A stretch of DNA of 64,000 bases from G963665545 sp963665545 (GTDB taxonomy: Bacteria > Pseudomonadota > Gammaproteobacteria > Xanthomonadales > SZUA-36): assembly GCA_963665545.2 (NCBI GenBank), contig CAXXKZ010000013.1:496001-560000 (forward strand). The letters run 5' to 3'. The notes under the pieces were generated by a model that saw only the letters and a list, made by a program, of their open reading frames with translations, was not told where the DNA came from and made no database searches. This document shows positions 55,224-63,723 of this stretch, piece by piece (position 1 is the first letter of the stretch; the number at the start of each line of letters is the position of its first letter). Made by a program: the position numbers and the translations under genes.

Positions 55224-56310
55224 CTCCAGAAAATGGTTCATTCTCGTGTTGTTGGTTTGTGCCGCCTGGCTAATTTGGCTACTCGCTCCGGTGATTACGC
55301 CTTTCGCCCTTGCTGCGGCATTTGCTTACCTTGGTGATCCACTGGTCGATGGCATTGAACGCCGCAAAATTTGGCGCTGGCAAATAAGCCGGACGTTCGC
55401 CGTGGTGATGGTGTTTCTGCTGCTCGGCACCACCATAGGTCTGTTTTTGCTGATCCTGATACCGCTGTTGCGAGAGCAACTGCAGCACCTGATTGAGCGT
55501 ATTCCCGATGTGCTGGAGTGGCTGGGTGCGACTGGTTTGCCCTGGCTGCAGGAATCGCTGGGGCTAAATTCCCTGGAATTTGACGCGACCACGGTCACCG
55601 ATGCGCTCAAAGCGTATTGGAAGGAAGCCAGTACAGCAGCAATGGGTGTGCTCGGGACAGTGTCACGCAGCGGTCAGGCAGTAGCCAGTTGGTTGATGAC
55701 GATTGTCCTGGTGCCGGTGGTTGCCTTTTATCTGTTACGTGACTGGGATCGCCTGTTGGATGCCATCAGGCGACTGCTGCCCCGACCGCTGGAGCCGAAG
55801 TTCGTGAAGATCGCAGGCGAAATTGATGAGGTATTGGGCGCCTTCATTCGTGGTCAGTTGCTGGTGATGAGCGGGTTAGGGCTGGTCTATGCACTCGGTC
55901 TGTGGATCATCGGCCTGGATCTGGCATTTATTATCGGCATGATTGCCGGCCTCTTGTCTGTTGTGCCATATCTCGGAACAATAGTCGGTCTCGGCGTTGC
56001 AGTTATCGCTGCCTTTTTCCAGTTTCACGACGTGTGGCACGTCACCCTGGTGTTGGTCGTATTTGGCACCGGCCAGGCGCTTGAGAGCATGGTGCTGACG
56101 CCCAAACTGGTCGGGGACCGTATTGGTCTCCATCCGGTCATGGTCATATTCGCTGTACTTGCCGGCGGGCAGCTTTTTGGCTTCCTTGGCATCTTGTTGG
56201 CGCTGCCGGCGGCTTCGGCACTGAATGTACTGGTCCGTCACGCACAGGATTCCTACACCTCCAGTAGCCTGTACCAGGAAGAGAAAGGCGAACAGATTCA
56301 GGTGCCCTGA
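55213..56310 (+). CDS. perM: AI-2E family transporter / PerM-like permease
   Basis: A 365-residue membrane protein with about eight helices and the family features VVAFYLLRDWDRL, FIRGQLLVMSGLGLVYALGL and GLHPVMVIFAVLAGGQLFGFLG. Family members range from putative autoinducer-2 exporters to ion antiporters; the substrate here is unknown. The open frame begins at 55177, but ATG 55213 overlaps the DUF2066 stop and precedes the first helix naturally. Its stop shares one base with the hda start (TGATG). Confidence 0.88.
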   Translation: MITDSRKWFILVLLVCAAWLIWLLAPVITPFALAAAFAYLGDPLVDGIERRKIWRWQISRTFAVVMVFLLLGTTIGLFLLILIPLLREQLQHLIERIPDVLEWLGATGLPWLQESLGLNSLEFDATTVTDALKAYWKEASTAAMGVLGTVSRSGQAVASWLMTIVLVPVVAFYLLRDWDRLLDAIRRLLPRPLEPKFVKIAGEIDEVLGAFIRGQLLVMSGLGLVYALGLWIIGLDLAFIIGMIAGLLSVVPYLGTIVGLGVAVIAAFFQFHDVWHVTLVLVVFGTGQALESMVLTPKLVGDRIGLHPVMVIFAVLAGGQLFGFLGILLALPAASALNVLVRHAQDSYTSSSLYQEEKGEQIQVP

Positions 56311-57041
56311 TGGCAATTTCTGCTCAAATTCCTCTGATTCTGGAACCAGGCCGGACCGATCAGTTCGAGAATTTTGTGGACGGGCCCAATCGAGCAGCGG
56401 TTGCCGCCGTAAAGGATATTCTTGAACAATCGGGCACCAGTATTTTTTTGTATGGCCCGCCATCCAGCGGTAAGACACACTTGCTCAATGCCCTATGTTC
56501 GCTTGCCCACCGCCGCGATTTGGCGGCTTTCTATGTGGCCGCCAGTCGTGTTTCGCCTGACGCCTCGGCCGGACTACGGGATCTGCAATCTTTTGACCTG
56601 GTTTGCTTGGATGACATCGATAGGGTCGCAAGAAATCGCGCTTGGGAAGAAGCGGCGTTTCATTGCTTCAATCAGGTCAGGGAAGATGGCGGGAACATGG
56701 TCATCAGTAGCCGCCTGCCATTGAGCGAGTTGGCCCTGAGCTTGCGCGACCTGCAGTCACGTTTGGGCTGGGACCTGCAGGTGGGTTTGCAGATTCTGAC
56801 TGATGACTTGAAACTCAAGGTGTTAAACGGCCGGTCAAAGGCGGCCGGTACCGCGGTCCCGGAAGAAGTCATACAGTATTTGGTGAAGCGAGGCCGTCGC
56901 GACCTGGGCTCACTGACAAGGGCCCTGGACCTCTTAAGCGAGGCGGCCTACGCAGGCAAACGAAAGATTACAATACCGCTGGCCAGGGAAGTGCTGGCGT
57001 CACAGGCGCGGCCAGGAGAACAATATGCTGAAGAAGCTTGA
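56310..57041 (+). CDS. hda: DnaA regulatory inactivator Hda
   Basis: A 243-residue AAA+ protein homologous to the ATPase core of DnaA. MAISAQIPLILEPGR contains the N-terminal clamp-binding pentapeptide region; Walker A is GPPSSGKTHLLNAL, Walker B LVCLDDIDRV, and a sensor II arginine lies in the C-terminal lid (LGSLTRALDLL). With the DNA-loaded sliding clamp it stimulates ATP hydrolysis by DnaA to prevent re-initiation. One-base overlap with perM and a 17-base overlap with amn. Confidence 0.93.
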   Translation: MAISAQIPLILEPGRTDQFENFVDGPNRAAVAAVKDILEQSGTSIFLYGPPSSGKTHLLNALCSLAHRRDLAAFYVAASRVSPDASAGLRDLQSFDLVCLDDIDRVARNRAWEEAAFHCFNQVREDGGNMVISSRLPLSELALSLRDLQSRLGWDLQVGLQILTDDLKLKVLNGRSKAAGTAVPEEVIQYLVKRGRRDLGSLTRALDLLSEAAYAGKRKITIPLAREVLASQARPGEQYAEEA

Positions 57042-57798
57042 AATTACGCGCAATTGGCTGCCACGGTATACCGGTATGCCCCTATCGAAATTTGGTGAAT
57101 ATGTTTTGTTGACAAACTTCGCCAATTACGTGGATAAGTTCGCTGCACGGTTCGATTGCGAGATTTACGGCCGTGACAAGACCATGCAGGCCGCGACCAA
57201 CAGCGATGGTCTGACCATAGTCAATTTTGGTATGGGTTCAAGCAACGCGGCGACGATCATGGATTTGCTGGGTGCCATTGCGCCCAAAGGCGTGCTGTTT
57301 TTGGGTAAGTGTGGCGGTTTGAAAAAATCAACAGAAATTGGTCATTTCATATTGCCCATTGCCGCAATTCGGGGTGAAGGCACCAGCAATGACTATTTCC
57401 CGGTGGAGGTACCTGCCTTGCCGTCGTTCAAACTACACAAGTTTGTGTCCGACAAGATTGTCAGTCACCAGGTGGATTACCGTACAGGCGTCGTGTACAC
57501 AACCAACCGACGTGTTTGGGAACATGATGAGGGATTCCATCAGAGACTCCACGATATGACCTGCATTGGTATCGACATGGAAACCGCGACGCTTTTCATT
57601 GTCGGGCACGCCAATGAAATATCCCGTGGCGCCTTGCTCCTGGTCTCCGACGTGCCGCTCACGCCCGACGGCGTGAAAACCGAGAAATCAGACCGCCAAG
57701 TAACCGAAAATTGGGTGGACCTTCATCTTGAGATCGGCATCGAGGCCATGACCGACCTGGGGCTCAAAGGGGAGAAAATAAAACACTTCCGCTACTAA
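57025..57798 (+). CDS. amn: Short-form AMP nucleosidase (phosphorylase superfamily)
   Basis: A 257-residue PNP/UDP-family protein with the nucleosidase core GVLFLGKCGGLKK, IGIDMETATLF (substrate-binding Glu) and LLVSDVPLTPDGVK. This resembles the short AMP nucleosidases lacking the ~200-residue N-terminal domain of the E. coli enzyme (484). It splits AMP into adenine and ribose-5-phosphate. AGGAG lies upstream of the ATG inside hda. The TAA stop at 57796-57798 is also the first bases of an intergenic repeat whose other copies begin TAAAGGAGTCTCG, so the repeat junction falls on the stop codon. Confidence 0.85.
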   Translation: MLKKLEITRNWLPRYTGMPLSKFGEYVLLTNFANYVDKFAARFDCEIYGRDKTMQAATNSDGLTIVNFGMGSSNAATIMDLLGAIAPKGVLFLGKCGGLKKSTEIGHFILPIAAIRGEGTSNDYFPVEVPALPSFKLHKFVSDKIVSHQVDYRTGVVYTTNRRVWEHDEGFHQRLHDMTCIGIDMETATLFIVGHANEISRGALLLVSDVPLTPDGVKTEKSDRQVTENWVDLHLEIGIEAMTDLGLKGEKIKHFRY

Positions 57799-57930
57799 AG
57801 GAGTCTCGTTTCCCTGCTCCCGCCTTCGGCGGAAGGCGGCTGCGCTTGACGGCATTGAATTGAGCCAAGCTTTGCTTGGCATGCCTTCGGCTGGAGTCTC
57901 GCTTCCCTCGGCAATTGCTCTTGCATTTAC
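57796..57930 (+). repeat. Intergenic repeat, head modules (two GGAGTCTCG heads)
   Basis: Heads at 57799 and 57893. Hairpins: CCGCC-ttc-GGCGG (57820-57832) and GCCAAGC-ttt-GCTTGGC (57864-57880). The second corresponds to GCCAGGC-ctt-GCCTGGC at 27717-27733, with one compensating base-pair change. No gene seen. Confidence 0.85.
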
Positions 57931-58615
57931 GCCCACAAGAATTCTGCACGGCGCAGGAAATCTCCCCGGCCCGTATCACTCAGTGCGACATAAAGGATGC
58001 CGAGCGCCGCACAAGCGACTGGGTCGTCGAGCAAGGGATGGCTCGACGAGGCGACACGGAACAGGATGTTCCGTTGGAGCCGACCCACCAAGCGCGGAGA
58101 AGTGAGGGTAGCCCGAAGGGCCATCCGTCTGGAGCGCTGAGTGGTACGGGCCGGGGAGATTTCCGGTAGGCCTGCAGTTCGCCACTCCTTCGCGCCTTTT
58201 AACTCCTCTCTGCGAGGTTGGTCGGCACCGTGCAGCCGGTTAAAGGATCAGCCACTCCAGCATCCCTGCAGTCGTCGGCAATTGCTCCTGCATTGCTCTA
58301 GCTCCTGCATCCCTGCAGTCGTGCTCCAGCGTTAGGAAAGCCCCATGAGTGGGCTACTGGCCACGCCTTAAAGGATGCTGAGCGCCGCACAAGCGACTGG
58401 GTCGCTGATCCAGGGATGGATCAGCGAGGCGACACGGAACAGGATGTTCCGTTGGAGCCGACCCACCAAGCGCGGAGAAGCGAGGGTAGCCCGAAGGGCC
58501 ATCCGCCTGGAGCACTGAGTGGACGGGCCGGGGAGATTTCCGGTAGGCCCTGCAATTCGCCACTCCCGCATCCCTGCAGTCGTCGGCAATTGCTCCTGCA
58601 TTGCTCTACCTCCAA
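57931..58615. repeat. Two direct copies of hairpin module B with flanking C module
   Basis: Module B copies at about 57991-58132 and 58371-58506 are near-identical over about 140 bases and are inverted relative to 16392-16520. Each holds a variable hairpin (58024-58049; 58402-58427), a fixed hairpin CGGAAC...GTTCCG, and GCCC-gaa-GGGC. A C module (GGAAAGCCCCATGAGTGG) precedes the second copy. A motif around CCTGCAGTCGTCGGCAATTG recurs near 58265 and 58575. Small open frames on both strands here are repeat translations. With 57796-57930 this fills the convergent gap between amn and the lipoprotein gene. Confidence 0.85.
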
Positions 58616-58652
58616 AACGAAAAAAGCCCGGGCTATGTGCGGCCCGGGCCTT
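58616..58652 (-). terminator. Rho-independent terminator of the lipoprotein gene
   Basis: Perfect 8-bp stem GCCCGGGC (58626-58633 and 58642-58649) with an 8-base loop, followed on the minus strand by six T (58625-58620). It lies 22 bases after the stop of the minus-strand lipoprotein gene. On the plus strand the trailing bases are only moderately T-rich. Confidence 0.85.
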
Positions 58653-58673
58653 CTTGTTCGTGCGATAGAGCTG

Positions 58674-60455
58674 TTATTTGAAGGTCATTTTGTTGTCGAG
58701 AACGATGCCATCAGATACGAAACGGACGCGTAACTGGTTGCGGCCGGCCATCGCCTTGTAGGCTTCCTGGGCGGCCTCGGCAACGGCACCGATGGATGCG
58801 TGCTGGGCCTTGACCTCGACACTCATGTGATCACTCATATTTCGGGTAAAATGCATGTAGGCACCGGAATCGTATTCAACCGCCAGGATTGTGCCGTCTT
58901 CACTGCCTTGCCGACTCAGGTACTCAGGCAGACCGGCCTCTTCCCCGGCGCCGAGGGACAATCCGATCGCGTTCTTGGAAATCGCAGCAAAAGCCACCAG
59001 GCCGGGGGTCTTTAGCAGGTCGGCGGGAACCGCCACCGGCGGGCTGCCTGGCCTCAGGTCCAGTTCCGCCATGCCGGGCAGGAACATCTGTGCCATACCG
59101 ACGAACATTTCTGGTTTGTCCACGTGTATGGCCAACAAGCCAGACGCTTCTTCCGGTAACATCTTTCCGGTCGGCAGCTTGTTCAGGCTCGCCCTTACAC
59201 CAAGAAAATTGTTTACCAACGGTGGGATCGGCTGATTCAACTGGGTGAGAAGCTGCTGTGCGCCTTCGTTCAATCTGTTCAGTTTCTCGCACTTGTACGG
59301 CATTTCGGCCAGCGCAGATGCGCGCTCCCTGAGCATATCCCTGAGTGCGCCGACCTTGATGCCAAGGGCCAATTCTACGACGCTCTTGCTGATGGCAGGG
59401 ATTGCCGGTATGCCAGAGACGAGTGCGAGCAATTCCTGTGTCAGCGATGGCGCAGTCTCCACACGGTACTGGGTGGCGATCACGTCGGCGTTGATTTCAG
59501 TGGTGCCCATGATTATTCGCGGCGCTTGCTCAATGATGCCGTTTATCTCGGCTCTGCACTGCTCGCTCAGGGCGTCGCGATGCCCGGCATCGTTGATAAG
59601 GCTGAGCAGAACGGGGCCCGGGTTCATAAACACGTCTGCGAGCATGCGCATGTCCAGTACGCCGGTCATGTAGGGCTGGTACCCGTATTGCTGGTTAATG
59701 CTTGCCAGGCGCTGCGCTGCGTCGCTGCTCTGGGGAATTTCAATTCCCAGGAAGGCAGCCAGCAATTCATTTTCGGCGCTGACCGGGAATATGCCCATGG
59801 CCAGGTGGCCGTCCTGAATGGCCAAATAGGCGCCGCCGCGTGGGCCGCTGTCAAAATCGCCGTCAGAATCGCCGTCAGAATCGCCGTGGGAGACGTCATG
59901 GGCGTGGAAATCCTGTTCGCTGAGCCGCCAGTACGACTTGCCCTGGAATTCGTGCTTGGGAATGGTGATGCCTGACTTGTCCTGCAATCGTTGCAGCAGG
60001 TCGGTGACAGCCTTGGCGTCAGCCAATTCGATACGTACTATCGGAAATGCGCTGTCCGCGTAAAATACGGCGTGGGGCTGCAGTGAAAAGCCGAGCGACT
60101 CCATGCCCGTACGATTCAGGTTGCCGTCCAGTTCATCGAGTAGGGCCAGCACAAGTTTCTTGCCCTGATCTTCTGAGTCACCCTGACTGGATAAGTCGGC
60201 CCGCGCCGAAGTCAATCCATCCTGCAGGGCATCCAATACGGGTTGCGCACGCTCCAGAAAGCGATCAATGACATTGTCGGGAATTGGTGCCAGGTTGCCT
60301 GCCAGGTAGGGTGAATCCGCCGGTACATGTTTAAGCAAAGGGTTGTTTCCACCAGGTACGACCTGTACAACAGGGGCGTTATCCTGGGTTTCGCCGCAAC
60401 CAGATACAGTCAGTGCAGCAGTAATAAGTAGCGTGGTTAATCGCATTTGTTTCAT
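58674..60455 (-). CDS. Large lipoprotein of unknown function
   Basis: A 593-residue protein with signal peptide and lipobox LTVSGC, so anchored in a membrane and exposed to the periplasm. I do not recognise the family. Visible features: two similar alpha/beta halves typical of uncharacterised proteobacterial lipoproteins (PVVQVVPGGNNPLLKHVPAD near the start), and an Asp-rich stretch GDSDGDSDGDFDSG encoded by 12-base tandem repeats (about 59855-59890). There are few cysteines beyond the lipobox. GAAGGA is the ribosome site. Transcribed alone, from its own promoter (60499-60527) to its own terminator. Confidence 0.8.
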   Translation of the reverse strand: MKQMRLTTLLITAALTVSGCGETQDNAPVVQVVPGGNNPLLKHVPADSPYLAGNLAPIPDNVIDRFLERAQPVLDALQDGLTSARADLSSQGDSEDQGKKLVLALLDELDGNLNRTGMESLGFSLQPHAVFYADSAFPIVRIELADAKAVTDLLQRLQDKSGITIPKHEFQGKSYWRLSEQDFHAHDVSHGDSDGDSDGDFDSGPRGGAYLAIQDGHLAMGIFPVSAENELLAAFLGIEIPQSSDAAQRLASINQQYGYQPYMTGVLDMRMLADVFMNPGPVLLSLINDAGHRDALSEQCRAEINGIIEQAPRIIMGTTEINADVIATQYRVETAPSLTQELLALVSGIPAIPAISKSVVELALGIKVGALRDMLRERASALAEMPYKCEKLNRLNEGAQQLLTQLNQPIPPLVNNFLGVRASLNKLPTGKMLPEEASGLLAIHVDKPEMFVGMAQMFLPGMAELDLRPGSPPVAVPADLLKTPGLVAFAAISKNAIGLSLGAGEEAGLPEYLSRQGSEDGTILAVEYDSGAYMHFTRNMSDHMSVEVKAQHASIGAVAEAAQEAYKAMAGRNQLRVRFVSDGIVLDNKMTFK

Positions 60456-60498
60456 GCCAGATGGTCCTTCAGTCGTTGAATATTCATAGTGTGAAGGT

Positions 60499-60527
60499 GT
60501 TATACCACACTACATCACTAAAAACAA
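60499..60527 (-). promoter_or_regulatory. Candidate sigma-70 promoter of the lipoprotein gene
   Basis: On the minus strand, TTGTTT (60527-60522) and TATAAC (60504-60499) are separated by exactly 17 bases. The start would lie near 60492, giving a leader of about 37 bases with GAAGGA before the ATG. Confidence 0.55.
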
Positions 60528-60566
60528 CGGAAAACAGAGTCTCTCTTCGTCTGGCAATCGGGATTG

Positions 60567-61979
60567 CTACATGGATTTGACGCCGGAGATCAGTTTCTGG
60601 GCCACGTCCTGCGCATCGCCATAGAGCATGCGTGTATTGTCCTCAAAGAACAGCAGGTTTTCGATGCCGGAGAATCCAGTGCCTTGTCCGCGTTTGACGA
60701 CAATCACGTTGCGTGCTTTGTCCGCGTCCAGAATCGGCATGCCATATATTGGGCTGGAGGTGTCTTTTCTGGCTGCCGGGTTGACCACGTCGTTGGCCCC
60801 AATGACCAGTGCCACGTCGGTATTGCCGAATTGGCTGTTGATGTCTTCAAGGTCGTAGATGACGTCGTAAGGGACGCCGGCCTCGGCCAACAAGACATTC
60901 ATGTGCCCCGGCATGCGCCCGGCCACCGGGTGAATGGCAAAACTGACATCCACGCCCTTGTCGGTGAGCAGCCGGGCCAGTTCCCAGATTTTGTGCTGCG
61001 CCTGGGCCATGGCTATGCCGTAACCGGGAATGATGATGACTTTCTCCGAATAGGACATATTGATCGCGGCGTCGGTCGCATCGATTGCTTTCATGCTGCC
61101 GGAGACTTCGATGCCCGAACCGCCATCATCACCGGTACCGAAATTCGAAAACAGTACGTTGCTGATGGGCCGGTTCATCGCTCTTGCCATGAGCTGGGTC
61201 AGCAGGGTTCCCGCCGATCCCACGACGATGCCCGCGATTATCATGGCCGGGTTTTGCAATACGAAACCCTCGACACCCACGGCCAGGCCGGTCAGCGCGT
61301 TATAAAGGGAAATTACCACCGGCATGTCTGCGCCGCCAATGGGGATGGTCATCAAAATGCCAATGAATAGCGCCAAGGCGAAAAACACATAGAAGTGTTC
61401 AATCGTAAAAGTGCTGGTGGCGATGATAAACCCAAGTACCAGCAGGACGAGAAACAAAAGTCCATTGAACAGTTGCTGCCCTCTAAATCGATAAACCTTG
61501 CGCATCCATCCCTGCAGCTTGGCAAAAGCAATGAGTGACCCGGAGAATGCTATGGTCCCGATCAGCGCGCCCAGGACGGCGAGTTCCCTTGCCGCAAATG
61601 CATCGTGTGTCAGGCCTGCCCCGCTATGAACGCGCAATAGTTCGACGGCGGCGATTGCTGCTGCTGCACCGCCGCCCATGCCATTGTAGAGCGCAATCAT
61701 CTGCGGCATATCGGTCATTGCCACTTTCCTGCCGGACCACCACGCCAGGATGCCGCCAATAAATATGGCCGATGTCGTGAGCAGGTAATTGTGCATCGCC
61801 GGTTCGGCAAAAGTAATCACAGTCGCGACCACCATGCCGACGCCCGCCCAGATTATCCCGCCACGCGCGGTGCGCGGGTGGCTCATCTGCTTCAGGCCAT
61901 AAATAAAGAGTATCGCAGCTACAAAATAGGCGGCGTGAATCAACCACAGGGCCAGGCCCGCCGAGAAGATGCCGCCCAT
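60567..61979 (-). CDS. pntB: NAD(P) transhydrogenase subunit beta
   Basis: A 470-residue protein with about nine membrane helices followed by the NADP-binding domain (about 285-470), including VIIIPGYGIAMAQAQHKI, HPVAGRMPGHMNVLLAEA and GANDVVNPAA. It completes the proton-translocating transhydrogenase that reduces NADP+ with NADH using the proton gradient. The start shares one base with the stop of the previous gene (TGATG), with AAGGAGG upstream. It ends TAG at 60567, with a short GCAATC/GATTGC hairpin after the stop. Confidence 0.96.
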   Translation of the reverse strand: MGGIFSAGLALWLIHAAYFVAAILFIYGLKQMSHPRTARGGIIWAGVGMVVATVITFAEPAMHNYLLTTSAIFIGGILAWWSGRKVAMTDMPQMIALYNGMGGGAAAAIAAVELLRVHSGAGLTHDAFAARELAVLGALIGTIAFSGSLIAFAKLQGWMRKVYRFRGQQLFNGLLFLVLLVLGFIIATSTFTIEHFYVFFALALFIGILMTIPIGGADMPVVISLYNALTGLAVGVEGFVLQNPAMIIAGIVVGSAGTLLTQLMARAMNRPISNVLFSNFGTGDDGGSGIEVSGSMKAIDATDAAINMSYSEKVIIIPGYGIAMAQAQHKIWELARLLTDKGVDVSFAIHPVAGRMPGHMNVLLAEAGVPYDVIYDLEDINSQFGNTDVALVIGANDVVNPAARKDTSSPIYGMPILDADKARNVIVVKRGQGTGFSGIENLLFFEDNTRMLYGDAQDVAQKLISGVKSM

Positions 61980-62266
61980 CAGGAGTCCTCCTTGCTGGAC
62001 TTGAACATTTCTAGCATGCGCTCGGTCACCACGTAGCCGCCCACCGCGTTTCCAGCGCCGAGAAGTACCGCAATAAACCCGATGACTTGTTCAGCCGTGG
62101 TGTCAGCATGTCCCAGTGCGACCATTGCGCCGACCAGCACTATGCCGTGGACGAAATTCGACCCCGACATCAACGGCGTGTGCAGAATGACCGGTACCTT
62201 GGATATGACTTCATAGCCAGTGAATGCCGCGAGCATGAAAATGTATAAAGCAATAAATCCTTCCAT
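61979..62266 (-). CDS. NAD(P) transhydrogenase alpha subunit, membrane part (PntAB / PntA2)
   Basis: A 95-residue protein with three membrane helices (IALYIFMLAAFTGYEVI at the start). In E. coli this segment is the C-terminal part of PntA; here it is a separate gene, as in Rhodospirillum and many others. The 9-base gap to the NAD-binding subunit gene and the overlap with pntB indicate one operon. Confidence 0.92.
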   Translation of the reverse strand: MEGFIALYIFMLAAFTGYEVISKVPVILHTPLMSGSNFVHGIVLVGAMVALGHADTTAEQVIGFIAVLLGAGNAVGGYVVTERMLEMFKSSKEDS

Positions 62267-62275
62267 CGGGGTTTC

Positions 62276-63400
62276 CTATGAATTCAACAGCCGGGCAGTC
62301 TGTTCGTGGACCAGTTCACCCTGATGAGTGAGCAGGGTGCCCGCAACGACTTTGTCCTCCAGATCGATATTGATCTGGCCTTCGCTCATGATCAATTGCA
62401 GAAGATTCAGCAAGTTCTTGGCGTACATTTCACTGGCATGAATGGGCGCCCCGCTGGCCAGGTTGAGCGGGCCGTACACGATTACGCCACCGTGGTTGAC
62501 AGACTCTCCGGGTTGCGTCAATTCGCAGTTGCCGCCCGATTCCGCGGCCAGATCGACAATCACCGAGCCGGGACTCATGTTGCGCACCATTTCCGCCGTG
62601 ATGATCTTTGGCGCCGGGCGCCCCGGTATCGCCGCGGTAGTCACCACAACGTCTGCCCGGGCCAGGTGTTCTGCGAGCGTGCTGGCTTGTTGTTGTTTTT
62701 CTTCTTCGGTCAATTCTCTGGCGTAGCCACCCTCGCCCTCGGCGTTCACTCCGGTGTCTATCATTTTCGCGCCCAGTGATTCGACCTGCTCACGCGCCGC
62801 TGCGCGGATATCATAGGCTTCGACACGACCGCCCAGTCGCCGGGCAGTGGCAATGGCCTGCAGGCCAGCCACCCCTGCGCCGATAATTATGACCCTGGAG
62901 GGTCTCAGCGTCCCCGCTGCCGTAGTCAGCATTGGAAATAGACGCGGCGCCAGCACTGCTGCGCGCAACACCGCCTGGTAGCCTGCCACAGTTGCCTGTG
63001 ACGACAGCACATCCATGCTTTGCGCCCGGCTGATTCGGGGCACAAGTTCCATGGCGAAACAACTGATGCCGGCCCGCTTTAGAGCGCTCAATTGTTCGGT
63101 GTTTCGGTGTGCGAACACTTGCCCGAGGCCGACCGTTCCTTTGCGCATTGATTTGAGCGTGCTGACATCGGGGCATTGCACCCACAGGCATACGTTTGCC
63201 TGGGATAACAAGGTCTCCGCGTCAGGCAAGATCTCCGCTTCACTATACTGCCCATCAACAAATCCAGCCGCCTCTCCCGCGCCTTTTTGAACCATCACCC
63301 TGACCTCCTCGGAGGCCAGTTTGTTGGCGCTCGCAGGGTCAAGCGCTACGCGGCGCTCTCCTTCGGCTTGCTCTTTGAGCACTGCCACGCTCAATGACAT
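62276..63400 (-). CDS. pntA: NAD(P) transhydrogenase alpha subunit, NAD-binding part (PntAA / PntA1)
   Basis: A 374-residue cytosolic domain of the alanine-dehydrogenase/PntA type. VAVLKEQAEGERRVALDP at the N-terminus, the Rossmann loop GAGVAGLQAIATARRLGG, and the AYDIRAAAREQVESLGA and TTAAIPGRPAPKI motifs are seen. The start at 63400 is set by GGAG eight bases upstream and the family N-terminus; the frame is open to 63466. First gene of the transhydrogenase operon. Confidence 0.94.
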   Translation of the reverse strand: MSLSVAVLKEQAEGERRVALDPASANKLASEEVRVMVQKGAGEAAGFVDGQYSEAEILPDAETLLSQANVCLWVQCPDVSTLKSMRKGTVGLGQVFAHRNTEQLSALKRAGISCFAMELVPRISRAQSMDVLSSQATVAGYQAVLRAAVLAPRLFPMLTTAAGTLRPSRVIIIGAGVAGLQAIATARRLGGRVEAYDIRAAAREQVESLGAKMIDTGVNAEGEGGYARELTEEEKQQQASTLAEHLARADVVVTTAAIPGRPAPKIITAEMVRNMSPGSVIVDLAAESGGNCELTQPGESVNHGGVIVYGPLNLASGAPIHASEMYAKNLLNLLQLIMSEGQINIDLEDKVVAGTLLTHQGELVHEQTARLLNS

Positions 63401-63488
63401 AGAAAAGTCTCCATAGATTGGGAACAGAAAACCCAAGGGCGCTATCTTGAGGGGAGTAGCCGCCAAAAATCAAGCCCGTTCTGCATCA

Positions 63489-63720
63489 ATAAGGAGTCTC
63501 GCTTCCCTGCTCCCGCCTGCGGCGGAAGGCGGCTGCTCTCGACGGCATGCAATAGGCGCCTGGCCCCTCTGGTACCGCTCACGCGCTACGGCTTCGTCAC
63601 CTTACTTCTTGCCCTGCGGGCAAAACGTGCGGTTCCTCGAGCCTGCGCTTTGCTCGACTTACCCAACCGGGGCCGGCGGGTCGTCTGCGGCTCCGTTGGC
63701 TCGCAGATGAGCACCGGCTT
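63489..63720 (+). repeat. Long copy of the intergenic repeat
   Basis: Begins ATAAGGAGTCTCGCTTCCCT, carries CCGCC-tgc-GGCGG (63513-63525) and TTGCCC-tgc-GGGCAA (63609-63623), and ends with the CTTACCCAACCGGGGCCGG tail shared with the copy at 20583. It fills most of the 323 bases between the transhydrogenase operon and the nucleotidyltransferase gene. Promoter sequences for the transhydrogenase operon are presumably in the remaining ~90 bases (63401-63488), where I see no clear boxes. Confidence 0.85.
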
Positions 63721-63723
63721 CGA

